Of a stretch of DNA of 64,000 nt, positions 43,537-53,612 are shown in pieces. This DNA comes from GMQP-bins7 sp963776565 (GTDB taxonomy: Bacteria; Actinomycetota; Thermoleophilia; Gaiellales; Gaiellaceae). The number at the start of each line of letters is the position of its first letter. The first letter of the stretch is position 1. The notes below the pieces were generated by a model, which saw only the letters and a program-made list of their open reading frames with translations, was not told where the DNA came from and did no database searches. Location of the stretch: NCBI GenBank assembly GCA_963776565.1, contig CAVZNF010000008.1, positions 1-64,000 on the forward strand, given 5' to 3'. Position numbers and translations under genes: made by a program.

Positions 43537-45153
43537 TTCAGCGACCGGTAGCGGCGGATGAGCGCGTTCGTCGACGAGTCGTGCGCGAGCTCCGGCTCGG
43601 ACTCGCTCGTCAGCTCCGGGATGATCCGCTGCGCCAGCGCCTTCCCGAGCTCGACGCCCCACTGGTCGAAGGAGTTGATGCTCCAGATCGTGCCCTGCGT
43701 GAAGACGCTGTGCTCGTACAGCGCGACGAGCGCACCGAGCGTGAACGGCGTCAGCTGCTCGGCGAGGAGGACGTTCGAGGGGCGATTCCCCTCGAAGATC
43801 CGGTGCGGGACGACCGCGTCGGCCGTTCCTTCCGCGCGCACCTGCGCCTCCGTCTTCCCGAATGCGAGCGCCTCGGCCTGCGCGAAGACGTTCGACATGA
43901 GGATGTCGTGGTGGTCGCCCAGCGGATTCAGCGTCTTCCCGAAGCCGATCAGGTCGACCGGGATGAGCTTCGTCCCCTGGTGGATGAGCTGGTAGAAGCT
44001 GTGCTGGCCGTTCGTTCCCGGCTCGCCCCAGAAGACGGCGCCGGTCTCGTAGTCCACTCGGGTGCCGTCGAGCGTGACGCTCTTGCCGTTCGACTCCATC
44101 GTCAGCTGCTGGAGGTAGGCGGGGAAGCGCTTCAGGTACTGGCTGTACGGCATGACGCCGACCGTCTGCGCGCCGAAGAAGTCGGCGTACCAGACGCAGA
44201 GCAGCCCCATGAGGACGGGGAGGTTGCGCTCGAACGGCGTCTCGCGGAAGTGCTCGTCCATGGCGTGGAAGCCCGCGAGCAGGTCGCCGAATGCCTCGGG
44301 GCCGATCGCGAGCATCGTGGAGAGCCCGATCGCCGAGTCCATCGAGTAGCGACCGCCGACCCAGTCCCAGAAGCCGAACATGTTCTCCGGGTCGATGCCG
44401 AACTTCGTGACCTCGTCGGCGTTGGTCGAGACGGCCACGAAGTGCTTCGCGATCGCGTCGTCGTCGCCGAGCGCAGCGAGCGTCCAGGCTCGGGCGGAGT
44501 GCGCGTTCGTCATCGTCTCGAGCGTCGTGAACGTCTTCGAGGAGATGACGAAGAGCGTCTCGTCGGGTGCGAGATCGTGCGTCGCCTCGACGAAGTCGGT
44601 CGAGTCGACGTTCGAGACGAAGCGGAACGTGAGGTCGCGGCGCGTGTAGTGACGGAGCGCCTCGTACGCCATCACCGGGCCGAGGTCGGAGCCGCCGATC
44701 CCCACGTTCACGACGTTGCGGATCGGCTTGCCCGTGTGGCCCTTCCACTCGCCCGAGCGGATGCGCTCCGAGAACGCAGCCATGCGGTCGAGCGTCTCGT
44801 GCACCTGCGCGACGACGTCGACGCCGTCGACGACGAGCGAGCGCTCGCGCGGCATGCGCAGCGCGACGTGGAGGACGGAGCGGTTCTCGGTCGTGTTGAT
44901 CCGGTCGCCGCGGAACATCGCCTCGGTGCGCTCGCGCGAGGCCCGACTCCTCGGCCAGCTGGAGGAGGAGCCGCAACGTCTCGTCGGTGACGCGGTTCTT
45001 CGAGTAGTCGAGGTAGATGCCGGCGCCTTCGGCAGCGAGACGTTCGCCGCGGGTCGCGTCCTCGGCGAAGAGGTCGCGCAGATGTGTCTCGCCGATCTCG
45101 GCGTAGTGACGCTCGAGTGCCGCCCAGGCCGCTCGTTCGCGCAGTGGCGTCAT
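43533..45153 (-). CDS. pgi: Glucose-6-phosphate isomerase, one frameshift
   Basis: About 539 residues, of usual length. It interconverts glucose-6- and fructose-6-phosphate. The N-terminal frame (to about 44925) reads DYSKNRVTDETLRLLLQLAE. The main frame has NVVNVGIGGSDLGPVMAYEA, VISSKTFTTLETMTNA, GFWDWVGGRYSMDSAIGLST (family signature), NQ-type GTNGQHSFYQLIHQGTKLIP (catalytic His) and the second signature INSFDQWGVELGKALA. ATG overlaps the tkt stop (ATGA). Confidence 0.92.
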
Positions 45154-47214
45154 CGCGCCGCGACCTCTCGTGCGACCTCGCTCACCGCATCGGGCGTGAA
45201 CCCGAACTTCTTGACGAGCTCCTTCAGCGGCGCCGAGGCGCCGAACGTGTTCATCGCGACGATCGCGCCTCCGTCACCGACGTAGCGGGCCCAGCCGAGC
45301 GCAGACGCCTGCTCGATCGCGACGCGCGCTTTGATCGCGGGCGGGAGCACGTCGTCGCGGTAGGTCTGCGGCTGGCGGTCGAACAGCTCGGAGCACGGCA
45401 TCGAGACGACCCGCGCTCCGATGCCGTCGGCGGCGAGCTCGTCGCGGGCCTCGAGCGCGAGTGTCACCTCCGAGCCCGTCGCGATGAGGATCACGTCGGG
45501 CTCTCCGTCGGTGTCGACCAGGATGTACGCGCCCTGCGCCACCCCGGAAGCCGGTGCGGCGGCCGAGCGATCGACGGTGGGCAGCGCCTGCCGCGAGAGC
45601 ACGAGCACGGCAGGCTCGTGGCGCAGCTGCATCACGTAGCGCCAGGTCTCGGCGACCTCGTTCGCGTCCGCCGGGCGGAACACGAGCAATCCGGGCATCG
45701 CCCGCAGCGACGCGAGCTGCTCGACCGGCTGGTGCGTCGGGCCGTCCTCGCCGACACCGATCGAGTCGTGGGTGAAGATGTGGATGACGGGGATCTCCAT
45801 CAGCGCGGAGAGCCGGATCGCGCCGCGGGCGTAGTCCGAGAAGATGAGGAACCCCGACCAGAACGGGCGCAGCTTCGAGAGCGCGAGGCCGTTCGCGATC
45901 GCGGCCGAGGCGAACTCGCGCACGCCGAAGTGGAAGTTGCGTCCGCCTCGGTCGCCCGCGCTGGAAATCACCTGCTCCGTCGAACGTGAGCCGCGTCTTG
46001 GTCGACGGCGCGAGATCGGCCGCGCCGCCGACGAGCCACGGGACGCTCTGCGCGACCGCGTTCAGCACCTGGCCCGACGAGTCACGGCTCGCGAGGCCCT
46101 TCTCGTCGGCCGGAAACTCCGGAATCGCCGCCTCCCAGGCCTCGGGAAGGTCGCGGCGCTGCATGCGCTCGATCTCGTCCGCGAGCTCCGGGTGCGTCGC
46201 GCGGTACTCCTCGAACAGCGCCTCCCAGTCCGCGCGAGCCTCCGCGCCGCGTGCACCGATCCCGTCGGCGAAGTGCTCGCGGACGCCATCGGGGACGAGG
46301 AACTCGGCGTCCTCGGGCCAGCCGTAGAACCGCTTTGCCGCGCGGACACCGTCGGGGCCGAGCGGCTCGCCGTGCGCTTTCGGCGTGTCCTCGACCGGGG
46401 TGCCGTAGCCGATGTGGCTGTGCACGACGATCAGCGTCGGCCGCTCGTCCTCGGCCTTGAAGGCGTGGAACGCGCGCTCCGCCTGCTCGAGGTCGTTCGC
46501 GTCCGCGACCGTCTCCACGTTCCAGCCGTACGCGGTGAACCTCGCGGCGACGTCCTCGGTGAACGCGAGGTCCGTGTGGCCCTCGATCGTGACGCGGTTG
46601 GAGTCGTAGATCCAGCAGAGGTTCGAGAGGCGCTGGTGTGCGGCGAAGGAGGCCGCCTCCGACGCGACGCCCTCCATCATGCAGCCGTCGCCCGCCTGCG
46701 CGTACACGTCGAAGTCGAAGAGCGTGAAGCCGTCGCGGTTGTAGCGCGCGCCGAGCCATTGGCTCGCGACCGCCATGCCGACCGAGGTCGCGACGCCCTG
46801 GCCGAGCGGACCGGAGGTGGTCTCGACGCCGCTCGTCCAGCGGTACTCGGGATGGCCAGGGCACTTCGAGCCGAGCTGCCGGAACCGCTTCAGATCCTCG
46901 AGCGGGACGGCCGGCTCTCCGAGGATCTCGTACTCGGGGTCGACGGCACGCACGCCGGTGAGATGCAACAACGACCAGAGCAGCGCGGAGGCGTGCCCCG
47001 CCGACAGCACGAAGCGGTCGCGGTTCGGCCAGATCGGATCGGCCGGATCGAAGCGAAGGAAGCGCTGCCAGAGCGTGTACGTGACCGGCGCAATGCCGAT
47101 CGGCGTGCCCGGGTGCCCCGAGTTCGCCGCCTCGATCGCGTCGATGCAGAGCGTCCGGATCGTGGTGATGCAGAGGTCGTCGAGGTCGCGGGCGGCGACG
47201 GGCGAAGTCGTCAC
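45150..47214 (-). CDS. tkt: Transketolase, one frameshift
   Basis: About 687 residues, full length. It transfers two-carbon ketol units between pentose and hexose phosphates with thiamine diphosphate. Motifs: DAIEAANSGHPGTPIGIAPV, VLSAGHASALLWSLLHLTGV, GPLGQGVATSVGMAVA, VYAQAGDGCMMEGVASEAAS (ThDP GDG), LCWIYDSNRVTIEG, then a break near 45956 and NFHFGVREFASAAIANGLAL (catalytic Glu) and THDSIGVGEDGPTHQPVEQL. GTG start 7 bases after the zwf stop. No transaldolase gene is seen nearby, which is unusual for such clusters. Confidence 0.92.
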
Positions 47215-47221
47215 GTCGCCC

Positions 47222-48628
47222 TCACGGCAGCCACGGATTCCTCCAGCCTCCGTAGTCACGGGTGAGCTCGTCCGCCGACGCCGGCCCCCAGGTTCCCGGC
47301 TCGTAGACCTCGACCGGAGGCGGCGAGTCGAGCAGAGGCTGGACGACGCGCCACGTCTCCTCGACCGCGTCCTGGCGGGCGAAGCTGCTCGGATTACCGT
47401 GCATTGCCGCCTCGAGCAGCACCTCGTAGGGCGTGGGCCCCTCACCGCCCATACTCGCGAACTCCATGTCGAGCTGGACCGAGCGAAGCGCCGCCCTTTC
47501 GGCATCCTTCGCCTGCATGCGCAGGCGCGCGCCCGGCTTCGGACCGATCCGCAGTACGAGCTGGTTGGCTTCGGGGCGGGGCGCATCCTTCGGGACGAAG
47601 CCGAGCCAAGGGGTCGTGTTGAAGACCACGCGTACCTCGGTGACCGTGACCGGGAGCGCTTTCCCGGCGCGGATGAAGAAGGGGACGCCGGACCAGCGCC
47701 AGTTGTCGATCTCGAGTCGCATCGCACAGTAGGTCTCCGTCTGCGAGCTTGGCGCGACTCCCTCCACGTCGAGGTAGCCCCGATACTGGCCGCGCACGTA
47801 CTGCGACGGGTCGGCCTCGGCCATCGCGACGAAGACGTCGCGCTTGCGGTTGTTGATGATGTCCGTGCCGTGGCCGGTGGGCGGCTCCATGGCGACGAGG
47901 CTCAGGACCTGCAGCAGGTGGTTCTGCACGACGTCGCGCATCGCCCCGACCGGGTCGTAGAAGCGCCCGCGGTCGGCGACGTCGAAGTTCTCTCCCATCG
48001 TTATCTGCACGGAGGAGACGAAGTGCCGGTTCCAGACCGGCTCGAGGATCGTGTTCGCGAAGCGGAGGTAGAGGATGTCCTCGACGGACATCTTCCCGAG
48101 GAAGTGGTCGATGCGGTAGAGCTGGGACTCGTCGATGTGCGCGTGCAGTTCGGCGTTCAGCGAGCGAGCCGACGCGAGGTCGTGACCGAAGGGCTTCTCG
48201 ACGACGACGCGCGCGTTCTCGGTGAGACCTGCATTCGACAGGCCGCCGACGACGGTGCCGAACAGCGAGGGCGGGATCTCGAGGTAGAAGACCGGGAGCT
48301 CCGCATCTCCGACCGCCTTCGCGACCTGGGCGTACGTGTCGGCGTCGGTGAAGTCGCCGTGGACATAGGACAGGCGCTTCGCGAGCCGCTCGAAGACCTC
48401 CTCGTCGATCTTCTCGCCCGTCGCGACGATCGATTCACGAGCGCGCTCGACGAGTTGCTCGAGCGACCAGTCGTCGAAGGCGACGCCGACGATGGGGCAG
48501 TCGAGGAGGCCGCGCGCCTCGAGCCGGTACAGCGACCGGTACGTCATGACCCGCGCGAGGTCGCCCGTGATCCCGAAGATCACGAGCACGTCGGCAGGCC
48601 GAGGCCCGCCGTTCGCCTGCCGGTTCAC
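47222..48628 (-). CDS. zwf: Glucose-6-phosphate dehydrogenase, copy 1
   Basis: 468 residues, intact. It oxidises glucose-6-phosphate to the lactone with NAD(P)+. VLVIFGITGDLARVMTYRSL is the GxxGDLA nucleotide motif, ARVVVEKPFGHDLASA follows, YRIDHFLGKMSVEDIL is the active-site motif (RIDHxLGK), and VSSVQITMGENFDVADRGRF continues. GTG start. It is the first gene of the minus-strand pentose-phosphate operon (zwf-tkt-pgi-HAD-gnd-pgl-ppgK). It closely resembles the copy at 50276-51716, so the two are paralogues from a duplication. Confidence 0.95.
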   Translation of the reverse strand: MNRQANGGPRPADVLVIFGITGDLARVMTYRSLYRLEARGLLDCPIVGVAFDDWSLEQLVERARESIVATGEKIDEEVFERLAKRLSYVHGDFTDADTYAQVAKAVGDAELPVFYLEIPPSLFGTVVGGLSNAGLTENARVVVEKPFGHDLASARSLNAELHAHIDESQLYRIDHFLGKMSVEDILYLRFANTILEPVWNRHFVSSVQITMGENFDVADRGRFYDPVGAMRDVVQNHLLQVLSLVAMEPPTGHGTDIINNRKRDVFVAMAEADPSQYVRGQYRGYLDVEGVAPSSQTETYCAMRLEIDNWRWSGVPFFIRAGKALPVTVTEVRVVFNTTPWLGFVPKDAPRPEANQLVLRIGPKPGARLRMQAKDAERAALRSVQLDMEFASMGGEGPTPYEVLLEAAMHGNPSSFARQDAVEETWRVVQPLLDSPPPVEVYEPGTWGPASADELTRDYGGWRNPWLP

Positions 48629-48725
48629 ACCCAGAGCATTTCAGCTTCCCCATGGGCTTCACAACCGATGTCGAACGATCGATCCTTGGGCGCCGATTGG
48701 GCTCTGAGACATCGCTAGCACGGCC

Positions 48726-48747
48726 GCCTGGCAGTTATTCACCAGGC
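48726..48747. promoter_or_regulatory. Operator-like dyad GCCTGG-N10-CCAGGC
   Basis: GCCTGG and CCAGGC arms flank 10 bases (cagttattca) in the intergenic region between zwf copy 1 and the ndh operon. A second dyad with the same layout (GCTTGG...CCAAGC) lies 14 bases further, so the pair could be two sites for one regulator. Confidence 0.45.
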
Positions 48748-48760
48748 GTTCACCATCGTC

Positions 48761-48791
48761 GCTTGGTGGATGCTTGACCAAGCAATATGCT
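48761..48791 (+). promoter_or_regulatory. Possible promoter with embedded palindrome, upstream of ndh operon
   Basis: TTGGTG (48764-48769) and TATGCT (48786-48791) are 16 bases apart, a possible -35/-10 pair. The spacer holds TGCTTG-AC-CAAGCA (48771-48784), a perfect palindrome, inside the larger dyad GCTTGGT...ACCAAGC (48761-48783). A protein bound there would cover the promoter spacer. This is inference from spacing and symmetry. Confidence 0.4.
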
Positions 48792-48829
48792 GGTTGGCGC
48801 CCTCAGTTTTGGCAACAGGAGGCAGGCGC

Positions 48830-48946
48830 ATGATCAACTTCGAGTCCGTCGTGAGCGGCTCTGTTTTGGGCGGGACCGCACCCGCGCTGCGAGCCGTCGC
48901 TAAGAGCTCCGAGACAGCCTCTGGGTCGGCCGAGCGTCGTGCCTGA
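48830..48946 (+). CDS. Possible 38-residue leader peptide
   Basis: ATG 48830 with an AGGAGG site 6 bases upstream, the best ribosome-binding site in the area. It encodes INFESVVSGSVLGGTAPALR, then AVAKSSETASGSAERRA and stops at 48946, overlapping the NDH-2 GTG at 48939. It has no homology I recognise. It could be a leader whose translation feeds into ndh, or simply the remnant of a longer gene. Confidence 0.4.
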   Translation: MINFESVVSGSVLGGTAPALRAVAKSSETASGSAERRA

Positions 48947-50213
48947 CGTCGCCGGCGGTGAGCGACCGCGGGTCGTCGTTCTCGGCGGCGGCTTCGCCGG
49001 GATCGGCGCCGCACGGAAGCTGAAGGACGCCGACGTCGACGTCGTCGCTCGTCGACAGGCACGACTACCACACCTTCCAGCCGTTGCTGTACCAGCTGGC
49101 GACGGGGCTGCTCGAGACGACGGCCGTAGGGCACTCGCTGCGCGATCTCGTCAAGAAGCAGGACAACGCCACGATCCACAAGGCGCCGATCACCGCGATC
49201 GACCTCGACGGCGAAGGAGGTCCGGTTCGACGGTCTCGCGCCCATCACCTACGACTTCCTTGTCTTCGCCCTCGGGGCGCAGGTGAACTTCTTCGGGACG
49301 GAGGGCGCCGCCGAGCACGCGTTCCCGATGTACACGCTGCGAGACGCGCTCAAGCTCAAGGACCACGTCCTCGAGCGCTGGGAGGCGGCGGACAAGGACA
49401 GCGCGCTCGTCGACGACGGCGCGCTGACGGTCGTCGTGGTCGGAGGCGGGCCGACCGGCGTCGAGACGGCGGGAGCTCTCGCCGAGCTCTACCGGTCGAA
49501 CTTCGTCACGGACTATCCGAGCCTCCCGCAGGAGAAGGCCCGCGTCGTCCTCGTCGAGGCCGGCGACGAGATCTTCGCGATGTTCAAGCCGAACCTGCGC
49601 GAATATGCGAAGGACGCGCTCGAGAAACGGACGGTCGAGGTCATGACCGGCGCTCGGGTGCAGTCGGTGTCGCCGACGCGCGTGACGCTCTCCTCGGGTG
49701 AGGTGATCTCCGCGCACACGCTCGTCTGGGGCGCAGGGCTACAGGGCAACAGTCTCGTCCAGTCGCTCGGGATCGAGCTCGAGCGGGGCAACCGGATCGC
49801 CGTCGGGCCGGACCTCGAGCTTCCCGGCTATCCGGGCGTCTTCGTCGTGGGCGACGTCGCGGCGATAACGGACTCGAAGACGGAGCAGGTGCTGCCGCAG
49901 CTCGGCTCGGTCGCGCTCCAGTCGGGCGAGCACGCCGGGGAGACCATCTCCCGCCGCGTCGCGGGCAAGTCGACGAAGCCGTTCGCCTACAAGCGACAAA
50001 GGCACGATGGCGGCGATCGGGCGCAACGCGGCAGTCGTGCAAATGCTCGGCGGGAAGACGATGAAGGGGCACAAGGCTCAGTTCGCGTGGCGGACCGTGC
50101 ACCTCGCGCTCCTCCCGACGAACGAGGACCGTGCGAAGGCAATCGTCGACTGGGCCGGGAGCCAGTTCACACACCAGCGCGTGGGCCGGATCAGCGTCGA
50201 CGCGGACGAGTAG
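48939..50213 (+). CDS. ndh: Type II NADH dehydrogenase-like FAD oxidoreductase, three frameshifts
   Basis: About 424 residues. NDH-2 passes electrons from NADH to quinone without pumping protons. Frames: RPRVVVLGGGFAGIGAARKL (FAD site), break near 49052, HDYHTFQPLLYQLATGLLET, break near 49212, YDFLVFALGAQVNFFGTEGA, TVVVVGGGPTGVETAGALAE (NADH site), GYPGVFVVGDVAAITDSKTE (FAD, GD motif) and VLPQLGSVALQSGEHA (quinone-site AQxAxQ-like region). After a break near 49998 come GTMAAIGRNAAVVQMLGGK and the C-terminal membrane-associated segment. First enzyme of a long operon ending in cytochrome bd. Confidence 0.85.
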
Positions 50214-50275
50214 ACGACGAAGAGGCGCGGCGGCCACACCGGCGTCGTCGGCCCCAACAAGAGAGAGGTGGGGGC

Positions 50276-51716
50276 ATGAGCGCAACACAGGCTCCACAGA
50301 AAGCGATCGGACGAAGACGGACGCTGAGTCCGCAGCCGGCCGACGTCCTCGTGATCTTCGGGATCACGGGCGACCTCGCGAAGGTGATGACGTTCCACTC
50401 GCTCTACCGACTCGAGCAGCGCGGGCTCCTCGACTGCCCGATCGTCGGTGTGGCGTTCGACGACTGGACGCTCGAGCAGCTCGTTCAGCGCGCGCGCGAC
50501 TCGATCGTCGGCACGGGGGAGAAGCTCGACGAGGAGGTGTTCACTCGGTTCGCGAAGCGGCTCTCGTACCACCACGGCGATTTCACGGACGACGCAACCT
50601 ACGCCGAGGTCGCGGAGGCGATCGAGGGCATGAAGACCCCCGTCTTCTACCTCGAAGTCCCGCCGTCGCTCTTCGGCACGGTCGTCGGTGGCCTGGCGAA
50701 GGCGGGCGTGACGGCAAACGCGAGAGTCGTCGTCGAGAAGCCGTTCGGGCACGACACGGCGTCGGCGCGCGCGCTCGCCGACGAGCTGCACCAGTACATC
50801 GACGAGTCCCAGCTGCTCCGCATCGACCACTACCTCGGGAAGATGGGGATCGAGGAGATCCTGTACCTCCGATTCGCCAACACGATGCTCGAGCCGGTGT
50901 GGAACCGGAACTACGTCGAGTCGGTCCAGATCACCATGGCCGAGGACTTCGGGGTCGAGGACCGCGGCCACTTCTACGACCCGGTCGGCGCTCTGCGCGA
51001 CGTGGTCGTCAACCACCTCATGCAGGTGGTCGGGATGACGGCGATGGAGCCGCCCGCCGGAGGCGACGCGAAGACGCTCCAGGACGCGAAAGTCGCGCTC
51101 TACAGGGCGATCAGCCCGGCTGATCCCGTCGCACTACGTGCGCGGTCAGTACGACGGCTACCTCTCGATCGACGGCGTCGCTCCGGACTCGACCACCGAG
51201 ACGTACACGGCGCTGCGCCTGGACATCGAGAACTGGCGCTGGTCGGGCGTGCCGTTCTTCATTCGCGCCGGAAAGCGGCTCCCCATGACGCAGACGGAGG
51301 TGAGGCTCGTCTTCAAGCGCGCACCGCGGCTCGGCTTCGCCGCGTTCGACCGACCGGAGCCGAATCAGCTCGTGATCAAGCTCGATCCCACGACGGGCGT
51401 CCGGATGGTGCTCGACGCGCATCGAGCGGACACGGCGGGCACGGGTGCCGCCCCGATCCTGTTCGACGTCGAGTTCGCGTCGATGGGTGGTGAGGGCGCC
51501 ACTCCCTACGAGGTCTTGCTGCACGCGGCGATGGTCGGGGACGCGACCCGCTTCACGAGGCAGGACGGGGTCGAGCAGACGTGGCGGATCATGCAGCCGC
51601 TCCTCGACGCCCCTCCGCCGGTGCATGTCTACGCGCCAGGGTCGTGGGGCCCGGCCGAGGCCGACGGGCTCGTCAAGGGTCACAGCCGCTGGCACGAGCC
51701 CTGGCTCGAGGCGTGA
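50276..51716 (+). CDS. zwf: Glucose-6-phosphate dehydrogenase, copy 2, one frameshift
   Basis: About 479 residues. It matches copy 1 throughout: ADVLVIFGITGDLAKVMTFH, ARVVVEKPFGHDTASARALA, LRIDHYLGKMGIEEILYLRF and FYDPVGALRDVVVNHLMQVV. One extra C near 51127 (GATCCCGTCG for an expected GATCCGTCG) breaks the frame; the second frame continues SHYVRGQYDGYLSIDGVAPD and FFIRAGKRLPMTQTEVRLVF. The ATG has GAGAGAGGTGGGGG upstream. It follows ndh and overlaps the GH15 gene by GTGA. Having two Zwf in one window suggests separate control of NADPH production. Confidence 0.92.
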
Positions 51717-53612
51717 GCAGCGCACCGGAGACGAAGGCGAAGAGCGCGCAGAGCGCCGCCGCCCCATCGCCGTTCACGCCGATTGCCGACTACGCGTTCA
51801 TCTCCGACTGCCACACCGGAGCGCTCGTGGCCCCGGACGGTTCGGTCGACTGGTTGTGCGTTCCGCGCTTCGACTCACCCAGCGTGTTCGGGAGCCTCCT
51901 CGATCGCGGGGCGGGCATGTTCAGGCTGGCGCCGTTCGCGATCGACCATCCGACAGCTCGCGCGTACGAGCCGGGGACGAATGTCCTCGAGACGACCTGG
52001 AAAACGCCCGGCGGGTGGATCAGCGTCCGAACGGCGCTGACCATGGGCCCCTGGGACCACGAGGACGAGATCACGCCCCACACTCGGCCGCCGGCCGACG
52101 ACGACGCCGACCACATGCTCGTCCGAACCGTCGAGTGCCTCGAGGGAGACGTCGAGGTCGAGCTCATCTGTGAGCCCGTGTTCGACTATGGCCGCAAGGA
52201 GGCGACGTGGACGCTGGTGGACGGCGATCGGCACGTGGCCGACGCGACGGGAGCCGGCCAGACGCTCCGCCTCCGAACCGATCTCGCGCTCGGAATCGAG
52301 GGCGGCCGCGTGCGGGCACGGCACGTCCTGCAGGCGGGTGACAAGGCGTACTGCGCCCTGTCGTGGGCCGAGGGACTGGCCTGTCCGGAGGACCTCGACG
52401 ACGCGGAGGCGCGCCTCGCAGCGACCGTGCGCTTCTGGCGCGCCTGGCTCGGCAGAGCCCGCATCCCCGACCATCGCTGGCGCGATCCCGTACAGCGCTC
52501 GGCGCTCGCGATCAAGGGACTGACGTACATGCCGACCGGCGCGACGGTCGCGGCGCTCACGACCTCGCTTCCCGAGACTCCCGGTGGCGAGCGCAACTGG
52601 GACTACCGCTACACGTGGATGCGAGACACGACGTTCACGCTCCAGGCGCTGCACTACCTGAACCTGGAGTGGGAGGCGGACGAGTTCATGCAGTTCGTCG
52701 CCGACGTCGAGCCGAACGAGGACGGCTCGCTGCAGATCATGTACGGGATCGACGGTCGCCGAGACCTGACCGAGTCGACCCTCGACGAGCTCACGGGCTA
52801 CGCGGGAGCGCGTCCCGTCAGGATCGGAAACGGCGCCTTCGACCAGCGGCAGAACGACGTCTACGGCGCCGTTCTCGACTCGATCCTCCTCCACACGCGC
52901 AGGAGCAAGCGGCTCCCGCGCCGGCTGTGGCCGATCATCCAGGCGCAGGCCGAGTGCGCCACCGCGGTCTGGCAGAACCCGGATCAGGGCATCTGGGAGG
53001 CGCGCGGCGCTCCACAGCACTACGTGTCGTCGAAGCTCATGTGCTGGGTCGCGCTGGATCGCGCGGCCAAGCTCGCCGAGATTCAAGGCGACCCCGAGCT
53101 GCAGGCGACAGTGGAGCGCGACGGCCGAGCAGGTCCGGGCGGACATCCTCGAGCACGGCGTCAGCGACCGCGGTGTCCTCCGTCAGCACTACGCGACCGA
53201 CTCGCTCGACGCCTCCACGCTCCTGGCCGCGATCTTCGGATTCCTGCCCGGTGACGACGAACGCCTACGCAACTCGGTGCTCGCGGTCGCGGACGAGCTG
53301 AGCGAGGACGGCTTCGTCCTCCGCTATCGGACCGAGGAGACCGACGACGGCCTCTCCGGGGAGGAGGGGACGTTCCTCATCTGTTCGTTCTGGCTCGTGT
53401 CCGCGCTCGCGATCGTCGGACAGGAGCAGCGCGCGCGCGATCTCATGGAGCGGCTCCTGCGCATCGCCTCCCCGCTCGGGCTCTATGCGGAGGAGTTCGA
53501 CGTCAAGACGGGCCGCCACCTCGGAAACTTCCCGCAGGCGTTCTCCCATCTCGCGCTGGTCGAAGCGGCCGCGCGCATCATCCTCGCCGAGCGACTGGAG
53601 GAAATCTCGTGA
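51713..53612 (+). CDS. GH15 family glucoamylase/trehalase-like enzyme, one frameshift
   Basis: About 632 residues. The N-terminal beta domain starts PIADYAFISDCHTGALVAPD and DWLCVPRFDSPSVF. The (alpha/alpha)6 barrel has YMPTGATVAALTTSLPETPG, RNWDYRYTWMRDTTFTLQAL (general acid region) and ENG-type GDPELQATVERD, then a break near 53115. The last frame has DASTLLAAIFGFLPGDD, DDGLSGEEGTFLICSFWLVS (catalytic base Glu region) and NFPQAFSHLALVEAAARI. Actinobacterial GH15 members include trehalases and glucoamylases; the product would be free glucose, substrate for PpgK. No signal peptide. GTGA overlaps on both sides. Confidence 0.85.

Noticed and set aside
48739..49248. Minus-strand gene of 169 codons between the two operons
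   Set aside because: Opposite strand of the ndh coding region with Arg-rich low-complexity translation.
51120..51135. Programmed ribosomal frameshift in zwf copy 2
   Set aside because: No slippery heptamer with a downstream structure is evident, the change is a simple extra C in a C run, and the intact copy 1 has none.
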